Of a DNA stretch of 64,000 nt, positions 38,759 to 46,243 are shown piece after piece. The notes below the pieces were generated by a model. It searched no databases. It was not told where the DNA came from and saw only the letters and a list, made by a program, of their open reading frames with translations. Location of the stretch: IMG/VR virus record IMGVR_UViG_3300032313_000840, positions 17,932 through 81,931 of that record, one strand, 5' to 3'. This DNA comes from a virus. A program made the position numbers and the translations under genes. The first letter of the stretch is position 1. The number at the start of each line of letters is the position of its first letter.

Positions 38759-39106
38759 TTAGTGATTGTTCTCCGGGCAGTCCGCCGGGATCGCCACTTC
38801 GATAACGTCCTCAATAACGAAGGAGCGGATGCCGCCACGAGTGTAGTCGTAGTAGACGGTGACCGTGGCGTCCCAGTCGTTATCGCTCTTGGCGATGGCG
38901 ATCTGCTCCATGCTATCACCGAACGCGGCGACAAGCGTGGGGTTCCGCGTGGCGAGCCGGCATTCGATCTGCCCGTTAGCCTTCTTGTAGGTGACCTGCA
39001 CCCACCCGGAGGCGAGGAGGGACATCATGCGATCATGACGCTCGGAGAGAGTGCCCGTGAAGAAGGGGAGGACGATGCGCGAACGATTGGTGCGAGTGGT
39101 GCTCAT
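38759..39106 (-). CDS. SH3/WYL_2-like small protein
   Basis: 115 residues. SGWVQVTYKKANGQIECRLATRN (about 32-54) and DATVTVYYDYTRGGIRSFVIEDVIEV share the small-barrel pattern of the protein at 35874. Leaderless promoter that is part of a 33-bp inverted repeat with the divergent gene. Role unknown. Confidence 0.65.
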   Translation of the reverse strand: MSTTRTNRSRIVLPFFTGTLSERHDRMMSLLASGWVQVTYKKANGQIECRLATRNPTLVAAFGDSMEQIAIAKSDNDWDATVTVYYDYTRGGIRSFVIEDVIEVAIPADCPENNH

Positions 39107-39141
39107 GGCACCATTGTACCATAGACTGCTGCTGATGTCAA
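39107..39141 (-). promoter_or_regulatory. sigma70-type promoter, leaderless, left half of inverted repeat
   Basis: TTGACA (39136-39141), 17-base spacer, TACAAT (39113-39118), 6 bases to the ATG at 39106. Confidence 0.85.
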
Positions 39142-39228
39142 CCCTTCGGAAAGAAATTTCTCAAAGTTTGTTCTAGGACTCAGGAGCACCGCTACAGAAA
39201 TTTCTTTCCGAAGGGTTGACATCAGCAG
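39129..39228. repeat. 33-bp perfect inverted repeat between divergent promoters
   Basis: 39129-39161 is the exact reverse complement of 39196-39228, separated by 34 bases. Each arm contains a -35 TTGACA, so the two divergent promoters are mirror images. Could be a shared operator, a cruciform or the trace of a duplication. Confidence 0.85.
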
Positions 39229-39244
39229 AGAAGTATGCTACCAT
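39216..39244 (+). promoter_or_regulatory. sigma70-type promoter, leaderless, right half of inverted repeat
   Basis: TTGACA (39216-39221), 17-base spacer, TACCAT (39239-39244), 6 bases to the ATG at 39251. Confidence 0.82.
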
Positions 39245-39250
39245 ACTCAC

Positions 39251-39523
39251 ATGAGCACCACCACCACCGACCCGAACGAATTCGAACACTTCCCCTGTGA
39301 CTGCCACCGCCCCGAGCACGCCTACACGGATTCGTTGTGCCCGATGTGCGAGGAGAACGCGGAGCGGGAGCGCGAGGCCAAGCGCGAGGCCCGCAAGGCG
39401 CAGGATGACGCGGAGCGCGATGCCGACAACGCGGCATTCGGTGCGGCCTGCGCGAGCATGAGCCCCGAAGACTGGGACGCGGACAACGACTGGCTAGCCA
39501 GCGCAGGATGGGGGGAAATGTAA
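39251..39523 (+). CDS. small acidic Cys-containing protein
   Basis: 90 residues. CDCHRPEHAY..CPMCEEN (about 17-36) could be a zinc site, followed by a long charged helix (ENAEREREAKREARKAQDDAERD). Leaderless promoter. Function unknown. Confidence 0.65.
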   Translation: MSTTTTDPNEFEHFPCDCHRPEHAYTDSLCPMCEENAEREREAKREARKAQDDAERDADNAAFGAACASMSPEDWDADNDWLASAGWGEM

Positions 39524-39563
39524 CCCCTATGGGAAGCCCGTGACCTGCAATGCCTAGCCAACC

Positions 39564-39598
39564 TGCCGGCCCCCTCAGAGGGGGCCGGCAGTGTTATT
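39564..39598 (+). terminator. intrinsic terminator
   Basis: TGCCGGCCCCC-TCAGA-GGGGGCCGGCA stem followed by GTGTTATTAT. Confidence 0.72.
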
Positions 39599-39620
39599 AT
39601 AGAAATCTCTACCATGCAGG

Positions 39621-39649
39621 TTGCAATGCGCGGCCTGGTGTGGTATCAT
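39621..39649 (+). promoter_or_regulatory. sigma70-type promoter, leaderless arrangement
   Basis: TTGCAA (39621-39626), 17-base spacer, TATCAT (39644-39649), 6 bases to the ATG at 39656. Confidence 0.78.
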
Positions 39650-39655
39650 ACCTGC

Positions 39656-39898
39656 ATGAGCACCACTCAGAACAACACGGCTGAAACCTCTCGCCCCTGC
39701 TGCTGCGTTTGCGGCGCTGATCACGTGGACGATAACGTTCGCGCTACCGAGTATGGCGCCATGTGCGTCATGTGCGTTGAGGATGTTCGCGCAGACATGT
39801 GCGCGGACGCGCATGAGCGCGACATGGGCGACTGCTACTGGGACCGCGTTCGTGAGTGTGACTCGGATGCCTACGCGGACTCAATAGACCGGGACTAA
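39656..39898 (+). CDS. small zinc-ribbon-like acidic protein
   Basis: 80 residues from MSTTQNNTAE. CCCVCGADH and MCVMCVED give two C-x-x-C pairs (a likely zinc ribbon), then an acidic Tyr/Asp tail. The start is 42 bases downstream of the first in-frame ATG, as the promoter requires. Function unknown. Confidence 0.68.
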   Translation: MSTTQNNTAETSRPCCCVCGADHVDDNVRATEYGAMCVMCVEDVRADMCADAHERDMGDCYWDRVRECDSDAYADSIDRD

Positions 39899-39938
39899 CC
39901 CTCCCGCAAACAAATCAAATAAATTTCCACCGACCCCC

Positions 39939-39967
39939 TTGCAACCGAGGGGGCGGTGTGTTACAAT
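39939..39967 (+). promoter_or_regulatory. sigma70-type promoter, leaderless arrangement
   Basis: TTGCAA (39939-39944), 17-base spacer, TACAAT (39962-39967), 6 bases to the ATG at 39974. Confidence 0.8.
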
Positions 39968-39973
39968 ACGCGC

Positions 39974-40141
39974 ATGGAAAGCACCACCCACATCGAAGAA
40001 ACCACCCGCCCCGTTGAGGTTCGCCTCGCCCAGCGCCCGAAGAATCTCGGGCCGGATGCTGCCTGGATCACCGAGGAAGGCGTTGAGTACGCGGAGGCGC
40101 CAGACGAGGACACCTACTGGGACTGGTACTGGGGCCAGTAA
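39974..40141 (+). CDS. small acidic protein
   Basis: 55 residues (MESTTHIEETTRPVEVRLAQ..YWDWYWGQ), start fixed by promoter spacing. Ends in a Trp/Asp-rich tail. No family recognised. Last gene of the GC-rich island. Confidence 0.62.
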   Translation: MESTTHIEETTRPVEVRLAQRPKNLGPDAAWITEEGVEYAEAPDEDTYWDWYWGQ

Positions 40142-40156
40142 CCCCCCAGCCCACCA

Positions 40157-40190
40157 GATGCCCCCCGCGAAGCGGGGGGCATCTTTATTA
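40157..40190 (+). terminator. strong intrinsic terminator
   Basis: GATGCCCCCCGC-GAA-GCGGGGGGCATC followed by TTTATTATT. Confidence 0.85.
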
Positions 40191-40191
40191 T

Positions 40192-40274
40192 TAGAGGTAG
40201 GGGGGAGGGGGGTATAGGGTAGGGGGGATGTGTCCGAGTAGTAATTTGGGTCCCATACACGGGGGGGTTATCGG
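40192..40274. repeat. G-run tract and GGGGGGTTATCGG at right edge of the island
   Basis: Several runs of 4-6 G (40199-40237) followed by GGGGGGTTATCGG (40262-40274), the same two elements found at 27137-27190 and 27768-27780 at the left edge. Confidence 0.65.
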
Positions 40275-40320
40275 ACGGGCTAGCCCCACCGACCCCTTCT
40301 AATTTTCTCTAATATTCTCA

Positions 40321-40412
40321 AAAAAACTTTTTGGCCACCAAATATCTCAAAAACCTTTTTGACCCCCTATTGTCAAATACCTCACATATAATAAAAACTT
40401 TTTGGCCCCCCT
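40321..40412. repeat. AAAAACTTTTTGGCC repeats
   Basis: Three imperfect copies (starting about 40322, 40349 and 40394) of AAAAACTTTTTGGCCCCC, with an internal AAAAA/TTTTT inverted repeat. No gene lies in 40142-40530; this region otherwise holds a terminator, the G-run tract and AT-rich sequence. Confidence 0.5.
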
Positions 40413-40480
40413 AAGCCTCTCAAAGTCCATTTATAAAACGACTCCCTTTTTCAAAATACATGGAATGCCATAAAAAAAAT

Positions 40481-40504
40481 TTGGGCCCCCGAAGGAGCCC
40501 AAAA
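40481..40504 (-). terminator. intrinsic terminator
   Basis: On the minus strand GGGCTCC-TTCG-GGGGCCC followed by AAATTTTTTTTATGG, downstream of the 40531 gene. Confidence 0.75.
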
Positions 40505-40530
40505 GTTTATTCAAAAATTTTTAAGTTATT

Positions 40531-40992
40531 TTATTGTCCTGGAGTTCTATAGACAGGAATGTTATCAGTTGGATTGCTGTCATGCTTAGCAGCAGAACCA
40601 CCAAGTCTTTCTTGTGCACCCATCATTCCTCTTGCAATCTCTGCCTGTCCTGCGGGAGTTTGTGAGTAGGCTTCAATTCTTGCTCTGGTTGCTGCTTCAC
40701 GCTCAGTACGTCTGGCTGCATTCTCGGCTCTTGAATGTTTTGCATACTCATCCATGTTGGCAAATGGCTTTTGGCCTGCCTTGGTTCTGCGGGCGTTTAC
40801 TTCACCAAGTTGTCTGGCTAGTTCGGCTGCTTTCTGTTCGGGAGTCATGGCTTTTCTTTCAGCAGCCATTTCTTTGTGAATGCTGCTGTCTCCAGCATAG
40901 CCGGATGTTTCATTGAGAATATTCTCAAGATGGTTTACTTTGGCTTGTAGTTGTTCGCAGAGATTCTTGTAGTAATTTGTTAGGTAATTCAT
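40531..40992 (-). CDS. late protein of the NYLTNYYKNLCEQL N-terminal family
   Basis: 153 residues. The head MNYLTNYYKNLCEQLQAKVN, HLENILNE is nearly identical to that of the 41802 protein and ends in LNE, a possible prohead-protease site. The body is Ala/Glu/Arg-rich and helical. A degenerate late box (GAATAAAT) sits just upstream. Probably virion or head-internal. Confidence 0.68.
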   Translation of the reverse strand: MNYLTNYYKNLCEQLQAKVNHLENILNETSGYAGDSSIHKEMAAERKAMTPEQKAAELARQLGEVNARRTKAGQKPFANMDEYAKHSRAENAARRTEREAATRARIEAYSQTPAGQAEIARGMMGAQERLGGSAAKHDSNPTDNIPVYRTPGQ

Positions 40993-41011
40993 AAATTTAT
41001 TCTTTCTTGTT

Positions 41012-41500
41012 TTAGCGTAGGCGAATGTTAGATGGCTTTCTTCCTTGAGCGAAGAAATTTGCAGTCATTTCTGATGGTGTTGGAAATGGTCTTTGTAAGT
41101 TTCCAGAAAATTGATTTTGCTGTTGGGCTGATTGGACTTCTTCTGAAGAACCTTGATCATCCATGTCAGGACCATCAAAGTTGTCTGGATCCATGTTGTC
41201 ACCCCATGGTTTTTCTGTGGGAAGCTGACTGAGCTTTACACCAGTCTTGATGCCTTGTGCTTCAAGTGGCATGGTAAGATCTTCGATTCCGGGCTTGAGT
41301 GCACCTGCTTGTGCAAATTTTGTATGAGCGGCTAGTGCGCCTTTGTGTCCGGGAAGTTGATTCAGTCTTGCTGCGTCTGTTTCCAATCTTCCGAGTCTTT
41401 CTGTTCTCTTTGCAAGTTCTTTCTGCATCATTGCAGTGTCACCTGTATCAAGTGCCTTCTTCAACCCGGATTCCTGTAGATATTGAATGAATGATTTCAT
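41012..41500 (-). CDS. late protein with capsid-targeting-like head
   Basis: 162 residues from MKSFIQYLQESG; the ATG lies 5 bases after a late box, so the longer frame start is rejected. A helical body (MMQKELAKRTERLGRLETDAARL) is followed by a polar Asp/Gln-rich tail. Head site YLQE-S fits the LxE protease pattern only loosely. Confidence 0.68.
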   Translation of the reverse strand: MKSFIQYLQESGLKKALDTGDTAMMQKELAKRTERLGRLETDAARLNQLPGHKGALAAHTKFAQAGALKPGIEDLTMPLEAQGIKTGVKLSQLPTEKPWGDNMDPDNFDGPDMDDQGSSEEVQSAQQQNQFSGNLQRPFPTPSEMTANFFAQGRKPSNIRLR

Positions 41501-41505
41501 GAAAT

Positions 41506-41513
41506 TATTTATC
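41506..41513 (-). promoter_or_regulatory. T4-type late promoter, leaderless
   Basis: GATAAATA on the minus strand, ending 5 bases before the ATG at 41500. Confidence 0.78.
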
Positions 41514-41570
41514 AAAACCGAAAAATTGGAGGGGTGGCGGGTGGCCTAAATAGTCTTTTAAGGAGATACT

Positions 41571-41729
41571 ATGTTAGATAAGATTAAGAATTTTGTAAAG
41601 TCTGTTTCGTCCACCACTTGGATCGTCGTTGCCGTAGGTGTATTGGCTGTGGTTATTTTGACCCTAGCAAGCCGTACCAAGGCTCCCGAGGCTGCTCCTG
41701 CAGCCGTAGAGGCTCCTGCTGCCAAGTGA
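41571..41729 (+). CDS. small single-span membrane protein with good ribosome binding site
   Basis: 52 residues: basic head MLDKIKNFVKSVSS, membrane helix WIVVAVGVLAVVILTLA, then an Ala/Pro/Glu-rich tail. Unlike most genes here it has a leader with AAGGAGAT 4 bases before the ATG and a late-type box (CCTAAATA) about 20 bases upstream. Followed by a strong terminator, so it is a one-gene unit. Function unknown; size and topology would allow a holin-like or spanin-like role, but nothing proves it. Confidence 0.65.
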   Translation: MLDKIKNFVKSVSSTTWIVVAVGVLAVVILTLASRTKAPEAAPAAVEAPAAK

Positions 41730-41755
41730 GCCTATAAGTCACTATAGAACAAAAA

Positions 41756-41786
41756 GGGATCCAAGAAATTGGATCCCTTCTTATTT
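41756..41786 (+). terminator. intrinsic terminator
   Basis: GGGATCCAA-GAAA-TTGGATCCC followed by TTCTTATTTT. Confidence 0.85.
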
Positions 41787-41801
41787 TGAATTTTGTTTAA
41801 T

Positions 41802-43448
41802 TTATCTAGTTTTAAATTTGGTGGACAACAATGTTTCCATATATGTGTTGTCTACGGCTGATTTGGAATTTGGAAGTCTTCCGAATCTTCTTACAAACTC
41901 TTCTTGTGCAGCTTTTTGTGATGCATTTGTTTTTACGCTTTGGGCATATCTGGCTCTTGCCATGGAATCGTTTTCCAATGCCTGACCTTCCATATTTGAT
42001 CCTTTGGGAGATTGCTCACCTGTCATTGTGAGAGGCATGGATGATGTTCTTGCATTACGATCTTGCCATGCTTTAAAGGCAGAATCAAAGGATGAAACTT
42101 CTTCCTTGGGTGCTACTGCGGCTTGTGGGGCTGCAGGTGCCTTAGAAACTCTTTTGCCCATTCTGTTTGCATACATCTGAGCAAGTTGTCTTGAACTTTC
42201 TAATGCTCCTGCTGATGTTGCCGATGGAGATGCGGTTGGGATTTCTCCTTGGCTTGCTTTTGCAGCAGCATCATTTGCATTTAACAATTGATTTAACATT
42301 TTTGCTTGACGGTTGAGTCTTGCAGTTTCTTCTGGAGTTTGACCAGAATTATCTTCGCTAAATCTATAAGTTCTTTCGCCACCAATGCCTAAGAAGCCGC
42401 CCTTCTTTGCTTCACGGCCTCCAAAGAATTTATGTCCTTCTCCTCTTTGCAAAGCAGTCTGTGCCATTGCAACTTGTTCTTCTGGAGATAGTTTACCCCA
42501 ATCTTCAGATTCGGGAACAACATAAGTTGGTGCAGTGTGTTTTGGTCCACCAATACCAATTTCAGTAATTTTATCTTCTTCGGCTTTTGGTTGTTCTGCT
42601 TGTGCTGGTTGCTTTGAATATTTTCTACCAAATACATCTCCACCAGTCATTCTAGCAGTATAGAGGTTTGCAAGTTGTTTTGCACTCTCTGTTGCTCCAG
42701 TTTGAACGGGAGCCTGTGCAGCAGGTTCACTATAGGCTGAATCTTCTTGACCTTCTGGATAGATTGGGAACTGACCGCGTTCTACATCAATTCCCAAACC
42801 TCTTTCTTCTTTTGGAGCAGGTGTGGTTTTTGGTGCGGCAGCTGGTGCAGCAGATGGAGTAGAAACTCTTGCAGGAGCAGATGAAGGCGCAGTTGCTGGT
42901 TTAGCTGCCTTTGCTTGATTTTGTAAATTTACAACATAATCTTTTGCTTTATTATAAGCATCGACTCCTCTTTGAGCAACTTGAGTAGATGTCATGGAAG
43001 TGTCCATGGGTCTTCCGGCATCACCACCCAATGTGTCAATGACTCCACGGCGCATTGCTTCAATTTTACGAGGATCTTCTCCAAGTTTCTGGGCGTATCT
43101 CTCAACCCAGTCACCAGCAACGCGATCAGTTTTATAATCTGATGATTGTTTGATAGATGGATCTAACTCTACCTTAGCACTTGCACCTTGTCTTCTGGCT
43201 AGTTCTGCTTGAGCATCTCTATATGCTTGGTTTTGCTTATCATCAGAAATTGCTGGACCAAATGCATTTGATCTCTTATTTTGTTTCATCTGATCACGAA
43301 GTTGTTCATCACTGAAAGTTTGTTGGCCTTGACCAGTACCACTAAAGGTTGATGCAGGAGCATCTTCATTCAATAAATTTTTAAGAATGTTAATTTTGCT
43401 TTGATATTGTTCGCACAAATTTCTATAGTGGTTAGTTAAGTAATTCAT
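41802..43448 (-). CDS. large late protein of the NYLTNHYRNLCEQ N-terminal family
   Basis: 548 residues from MNYLTNHYRNLCEQYQSKIN; the head ends ILKNLLNED, with a LNE-D protease-like site, and parallels the 40531 protein. The body is Ala/Pro/Gln-rich with short repeats (for example ESxxQLAxxYxxRM at about 265 and 420), which look like helical repeats separated by disordered linkers. The ATG lies 5 bases after TATAAATA. Probably a head-internal or scaffold-like protein. Confidence 0.7.
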   Translation of the reverse strand: MNYLTNHYRNLCEQYQSKINILKNLLNEDAPASTFSGTGQGQQTFSDEQLRDQMKQNKRSNAFGPAISDDKQNQAYRDAQAELARRQGASAKVELDPSIKQSSDYKTDRVAGDWVERYAQKLGEDPRKIEAMRRGVIDTLGGDAGRPMDTSMTSTQVAQRGVDAYNKAKDYVVNLQNQAKAAKPATAPSSAPARVSTPSAAPAAAPKTTPAPKEERGLGIDVERGQFPIYPEGQEDSAYSEPAAQAPVQTGATESAKQLANLYTARMTGGDVFGRKYSKQPAQAEQPKAEEDKITEIGIGGPKHTAPTYVVPESEDWGKLSPEEQVAMAQTALQRGEGHKFFGGREAKKGGFLGIGGERTYRFSEDNSGQTPEETARLNRQAKMLNQLLNANDAAAKASQGEIPTASPSATSAGALESSRQLAQMYANRMGKRVSKAPAAPQAAVAPKEEVSSFDSAFKAWQDRNARTSSMPLTMTGEQSPKGSNMEGQALENDSMARARYAQSVKTNASQKAAQEEFVRRFGRLPNSKSAVDNTYMETLLSTKFKTR

Positions 43449-43453
43449 AAAAT

Positions 43454-43471
43454 TATTTATAAGCATAAATA
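43454..43471. promoter_or_regulatory. divergent pair of T4-type late promoters
   Basis: Minus strand: TATAAATA (43454-43461), 5 bases before the ATG at 43448. Plus strand: CATAAATA (43464-43471), 5 bases before the ATG at 43477. The two boxes are only 2 bases apart, so polymerases at the two sites should exclude each other. Confidence 0.85.
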
Positions 43472-43476
43472 TCTTT

Positions 43477-44829
43477 ATGGATCATATCACTCAACTGTAC
43501 CAAAATCGTGCCAAAGTTCTACAAGAAGAAGTCAATCGTCTTGAAGCATTATTAGAGGCAGTGAAAGATATTGAAGTTGGAGATACTGAAGACGTTGAAG
43601 GTACTCCATCAAGAGAAATTTCTACACCAGCAGCTGGTGGTTCCAAAAAGAAAAAAGATGAAGATACAGCAGGACTTACAGATCAACAAATAGCACAATT
43701 ACAATATGATCGTAATTTAGAAGCAGTTGGTAGCATAATTCCAAATACAATTAAAGGTGGTGTCGATCTAGCTAAATTAGCATACGACAATCCTAAGGGA
43801 ACTCTTGCAGTTGGTGCGGGAGCTCTTGCTGGTCTTGTGGGACTAGATTATCTTACAAATAAAATAGCCAAAGCTGGAGCAAGGGCAGGCACAAATTTAC
43901 CAGGGACTAGTAAAGTTCTTCAAGCAGGTTGGGAAATGCTACCACCTGCACGTATAGCTAGAGAAAAAGCCGAAAAAGCAATTGAAGCAGAAAGACTTGC
44001 AAAAGAAGCCGCAAGACAAGTTAAATTAGCAGGAGAAATGGGAGAATTGGATAGATTTGGTCAAACATTACTTCCTGGTATCGATAGAGAAGCATATGAT
44101 CCAAATACTTGGATAGAAGGTAGACCCCAAGGAATGGGTGCACCTAAAGAAACCCGTGGTATACCAGATAAAGCTTTCGCAGCTGCTCGGCGTGTGGGTG
44201 GTGGAAATGTTCCTCTAGAACCAGAAACTTTAGCTAGATTAAGAAATAGAGCATATAGTGGGCTACCAATAGGCGATCCTGAAGTGTGGAAAGAAGCTGG
44301 AGAAGGATTAAATGATTTGGTAATGACAGGTAAAGAAGTTGGAAAAAGAAGTGCTCAAATTGCCAAAGGTGCATTGGGTGCTGCAAGCAAAGGTTTAAAC
44401 GCGATAGATCCATTATCATTGGGTGCAGAAGTCATTACACCACTTCTTGCAGGTAGTGAATTTGCTGCCGGTGTTGCAATGGCTCCACTTGCAATTGGTG
44501 CATTTACTTCAGAAGCCGGTAAAGGTTCCGATATAGTGGCACCGACTGAATATGAAATAAAAGCCAAAGAAGACTTGGCAAAAGAACAAGAAGAACAAAG
44601 AAAACAACAAGGGTTGGCTCCAGTAGATTCCATTACTTCTCCAACATCTTCTGTTGACGCTGCATCATTGGGTGCAGTTACAGTATCTCAACAAGATAGA
44701 GCGAAATTGGAAAGACAAGCAATGGGTGCAAAAACATCAACACCAAATTTAGATAGAATTCAAAAACAAAGAGAAATGTTACAAAGGCTTCAATCTGGGC
44801 CTAGAATGTTTGGTGGGGGTGTAAAATGA
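43477..44829 (+). CDS. late protein of the QLYQNRAKVLQEEV N-terminal family
   Basis: 450 residues. Head MDHITQLYQNRAKVLQEEVN, RLEALLEA is a variant of the heads at 40531 and 41802. Contains Gly/Ala-rich hydrophobic stretches (GTLAVGAGALAGLVGLDYL about 108-126; AGSEFAAGVAMAPLAIGAF about 325-343) that could insert in or cross a membrane, as in injected channel or pilot proteins. The rest is helical and charged. Late promoter. Confidence 0.68.
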   Translation: MDHITQLYQNRAKVLQEEVNRLEALLEAVKDIEVGDTEDVEGTPSREISTPAAGGSKKKKDEDTAGLTDQQIAQLQYDRNLEAVGSIIPNTIKGGVDLAKLAYDNPKGTLAVGAGALAGLVGLDYLTNKIAKAGARAGTNLPGTSKVLQAGWEMLPPARIAREKAEKAIEAERLAKEAARQVKLAGEMGELDRFGQTLLPGIDREAYDPNTWIEGRPQGMGAPKETRGIPDKAFAAARRVGGGNVPLEPETLARLRNRAYSGLPIGDPEVWKEAGEGLNDLVMTGKEVGKRSAQIAKGALGAASKGLNAIDPLSLGAEVITPLLAGSEFAAGVAMAPLAIGAFTSEAGKGSDIVAPTEYEIKAKEDLAKEQEEQRKQQGLAPVDSITSPTSSVDAASLGAVTVSQQDRAKLERQAMGAKTSTPNLDRIQKQREMLQRLQSGPRMFGGGVK

Positions 44830-45011
44830 AAAGACTAGAAGATACAGTAAAAAAAGTATTGAACGAGAATGCCAATAAACCTTCTCCTCTTGCAGAGATC
44901 TATAAGAGATCTGCAGAAAGAGTAAAGTTTTTAAATCCTGCTGCACAGACTGCTGATACCATCGCAGCCAAGTATGGCAATATGTTCAAAAAGAAATCTA
45001 ATGGTACTTAA
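44826..45011 (+). CDS. small helical late protein
   Basis: 61 residues; ATG overlaps the upstream stop. Head MKRLEDTVKKVLNENAN contains an LNE that fits the proposed protease site. No family recognised. Confidence 0.62.
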   Translation: MKRLEDTVKKVLNENANKPSPLAEIYKRSAERVKFLNPAAQTADTIAAKYGNMFKKKSNGT

Positions 45012-45140
45012 GGTTACTCTATAGTATCTTTAGATATACTTCTGTAGTATTTCTTTATAATTTATCTATAGTAACTTTAAAGTTTCTGTAAGTATATCAT
45101 GTACTTAGAGGCTGTCAAGTAACAATAAATACTTTTGGCA

Positions 45141-45386
45141 ATGATTAACAAAACCGAGAACAAAATTGGAATTTTCTTGACCCTGACTTACAACAGTAAG
45201 AATGAAGACAAGATGATTTCAGATTACATTGCTGAAATTCAAAAATTGAAGAAGTATCCCTTCAGCAATGTGTTTATCAAAATTCCAATATATATTCTTG
45301 AGAAGTTTTTGAATAAAACCAAAGAGCGTGATTTAATGTATAAAGAGCTTCAATTAAAAGATAAAATTGCAGTAATACATTACTAA
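45141..45386 (+). CDS. hypothetical protein
   Basis: 81 residues from MINKTENKIGIF; a TTG two codons upstream is an alternative start, closer to the late box AATAAATA. Alpha/beta, Lys-rich. Coupled to the next gene (TAATG). No family recognised. Confidence 0.6.
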   Translation: MINKTENKIGIFLTLTYNSKNEDKMISDYIAEIQKLKKYPFSNVFIKIPIYILEKFLNKTKERDLMYKELQLKDKIAVIHY

Positions 45387-46057
45387 TGCCAATACAAAAA
45401 CGAACAACTGGTGCAGACAATCAAGTATATTCAAACTATAACATTGAACCTACTCAATTAAGCCCTGTTGACTATAACCAAGAAGATCAACAAAAATATT
45501 TACTTGCTTCAATAAATGAAGCAATGAAAAAAGATCTGTTTGTAAGCAAATTCAATCTTGGTGAAAAACAAAAATACAATGGTTCGGATGAACAGATCCA
45601 GACATATGAAAATCTTGAAAATTCGGATCCAACATATGCAAGATACATTGTATCTCAATATGGATCTTATCAGAATTTTTTGTTTGTGAATCAAATTCAA
45701 AAAAACTTCGACAGTGTATTTGATCCAAGATACGATATCAAAACAGATGTTACTGTTTATACAAAAGAAAAAGCATATAAGAGCGACCATATATCACCAA
45801 ATGAAATAATCATGGAAGGTCTGAGTGGAATTTGTACAATTGATTATTTGAAGAAAAATGGAAACAGTGATAGGTTTATTGGTACTTTAAACAAAAATAT
45901 TATTGATTCCAACAAATCTTCTGAAAGAGTTCAATTTTTCAGTCCTCTAAAAGGCAATAGAATTGTAATGTGGAATTTGATCAAAAAAGATTGGTCTTCA
46001 TTTTATGTTGGCGGTCTGATTCGATTTGTCCGTGATGACACAATCGGAATTGAATAA
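45386..46057 (+). CDS. hypothetical late protein, probably structural
   Basis: 223 residues, coupled to the upstream gene. Acidic/Asn-rich N-terminal half and an ordered beta-rich C-terminal half (RVQFFSPLKGNRIVMWNLIKKDWSSFYVGGLIRFVRDD). No family recognised. Confidence 0.62.
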   Translation: MPIQKRTTGADNQVYSNYNIEPTQLSPVDYNQEDQQKYLLASINEAMKKDLFVSKFNLGEKQKYNGSDEQIQTYENLENSDPTYARYIVSQYGSYQNFLFVNQIQKNFDSVFDPRYDIKTDVTVYTKEKAYKSDHISPNEIIMEGLSGICTIDYLKKNGNSDRFIGTLNKNIIDSNKSSERVQFFSPLKGNRIVMWNLIKKDWSSFYVGGLIRFVRDDTIGIE

Positions 46058-46066
46058 ATAATATTG

Positions 46067-46240
46067 ATGTCGAATGATTCCAAAAGTTCTGATCATTTAC
46101 ATGCAATACTCTTCCGAGAAGCGAAGATTATTCTTTCAAAATATGAAGATTATCTTCGGGATAAGATTACATCAAAAGAATTAGCAAACAAAATGTTAAG
46201 TCTTCGTGATGCAGTAAAAAGAATAGAAGAGTCAAAGTAA
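46067..46240 (+). CDS. small helical protein
   Basis: 57 residues (MSNDSKSSDHLHAILFREAK, then YEDYLRDKITSKELANKML). Late box AATAAATA ends 6 bases before the ATG. No family recognised. Confidence 0.6.
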   Translation: MSNDSKSSDHLHAILFREAKIILSKYEDYLRDKITSKELANKMLSLRDAVKRIEESK

Positions 46241-46243
46241 TTA

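Noticed and set aside
45012-45134. Short AT-rich repeats (CTATAGTA, TTTAAAGTTT) between genes
   Set aside because: Too short and degenerate to name a feature; probably ordinary AT-rich spacer.
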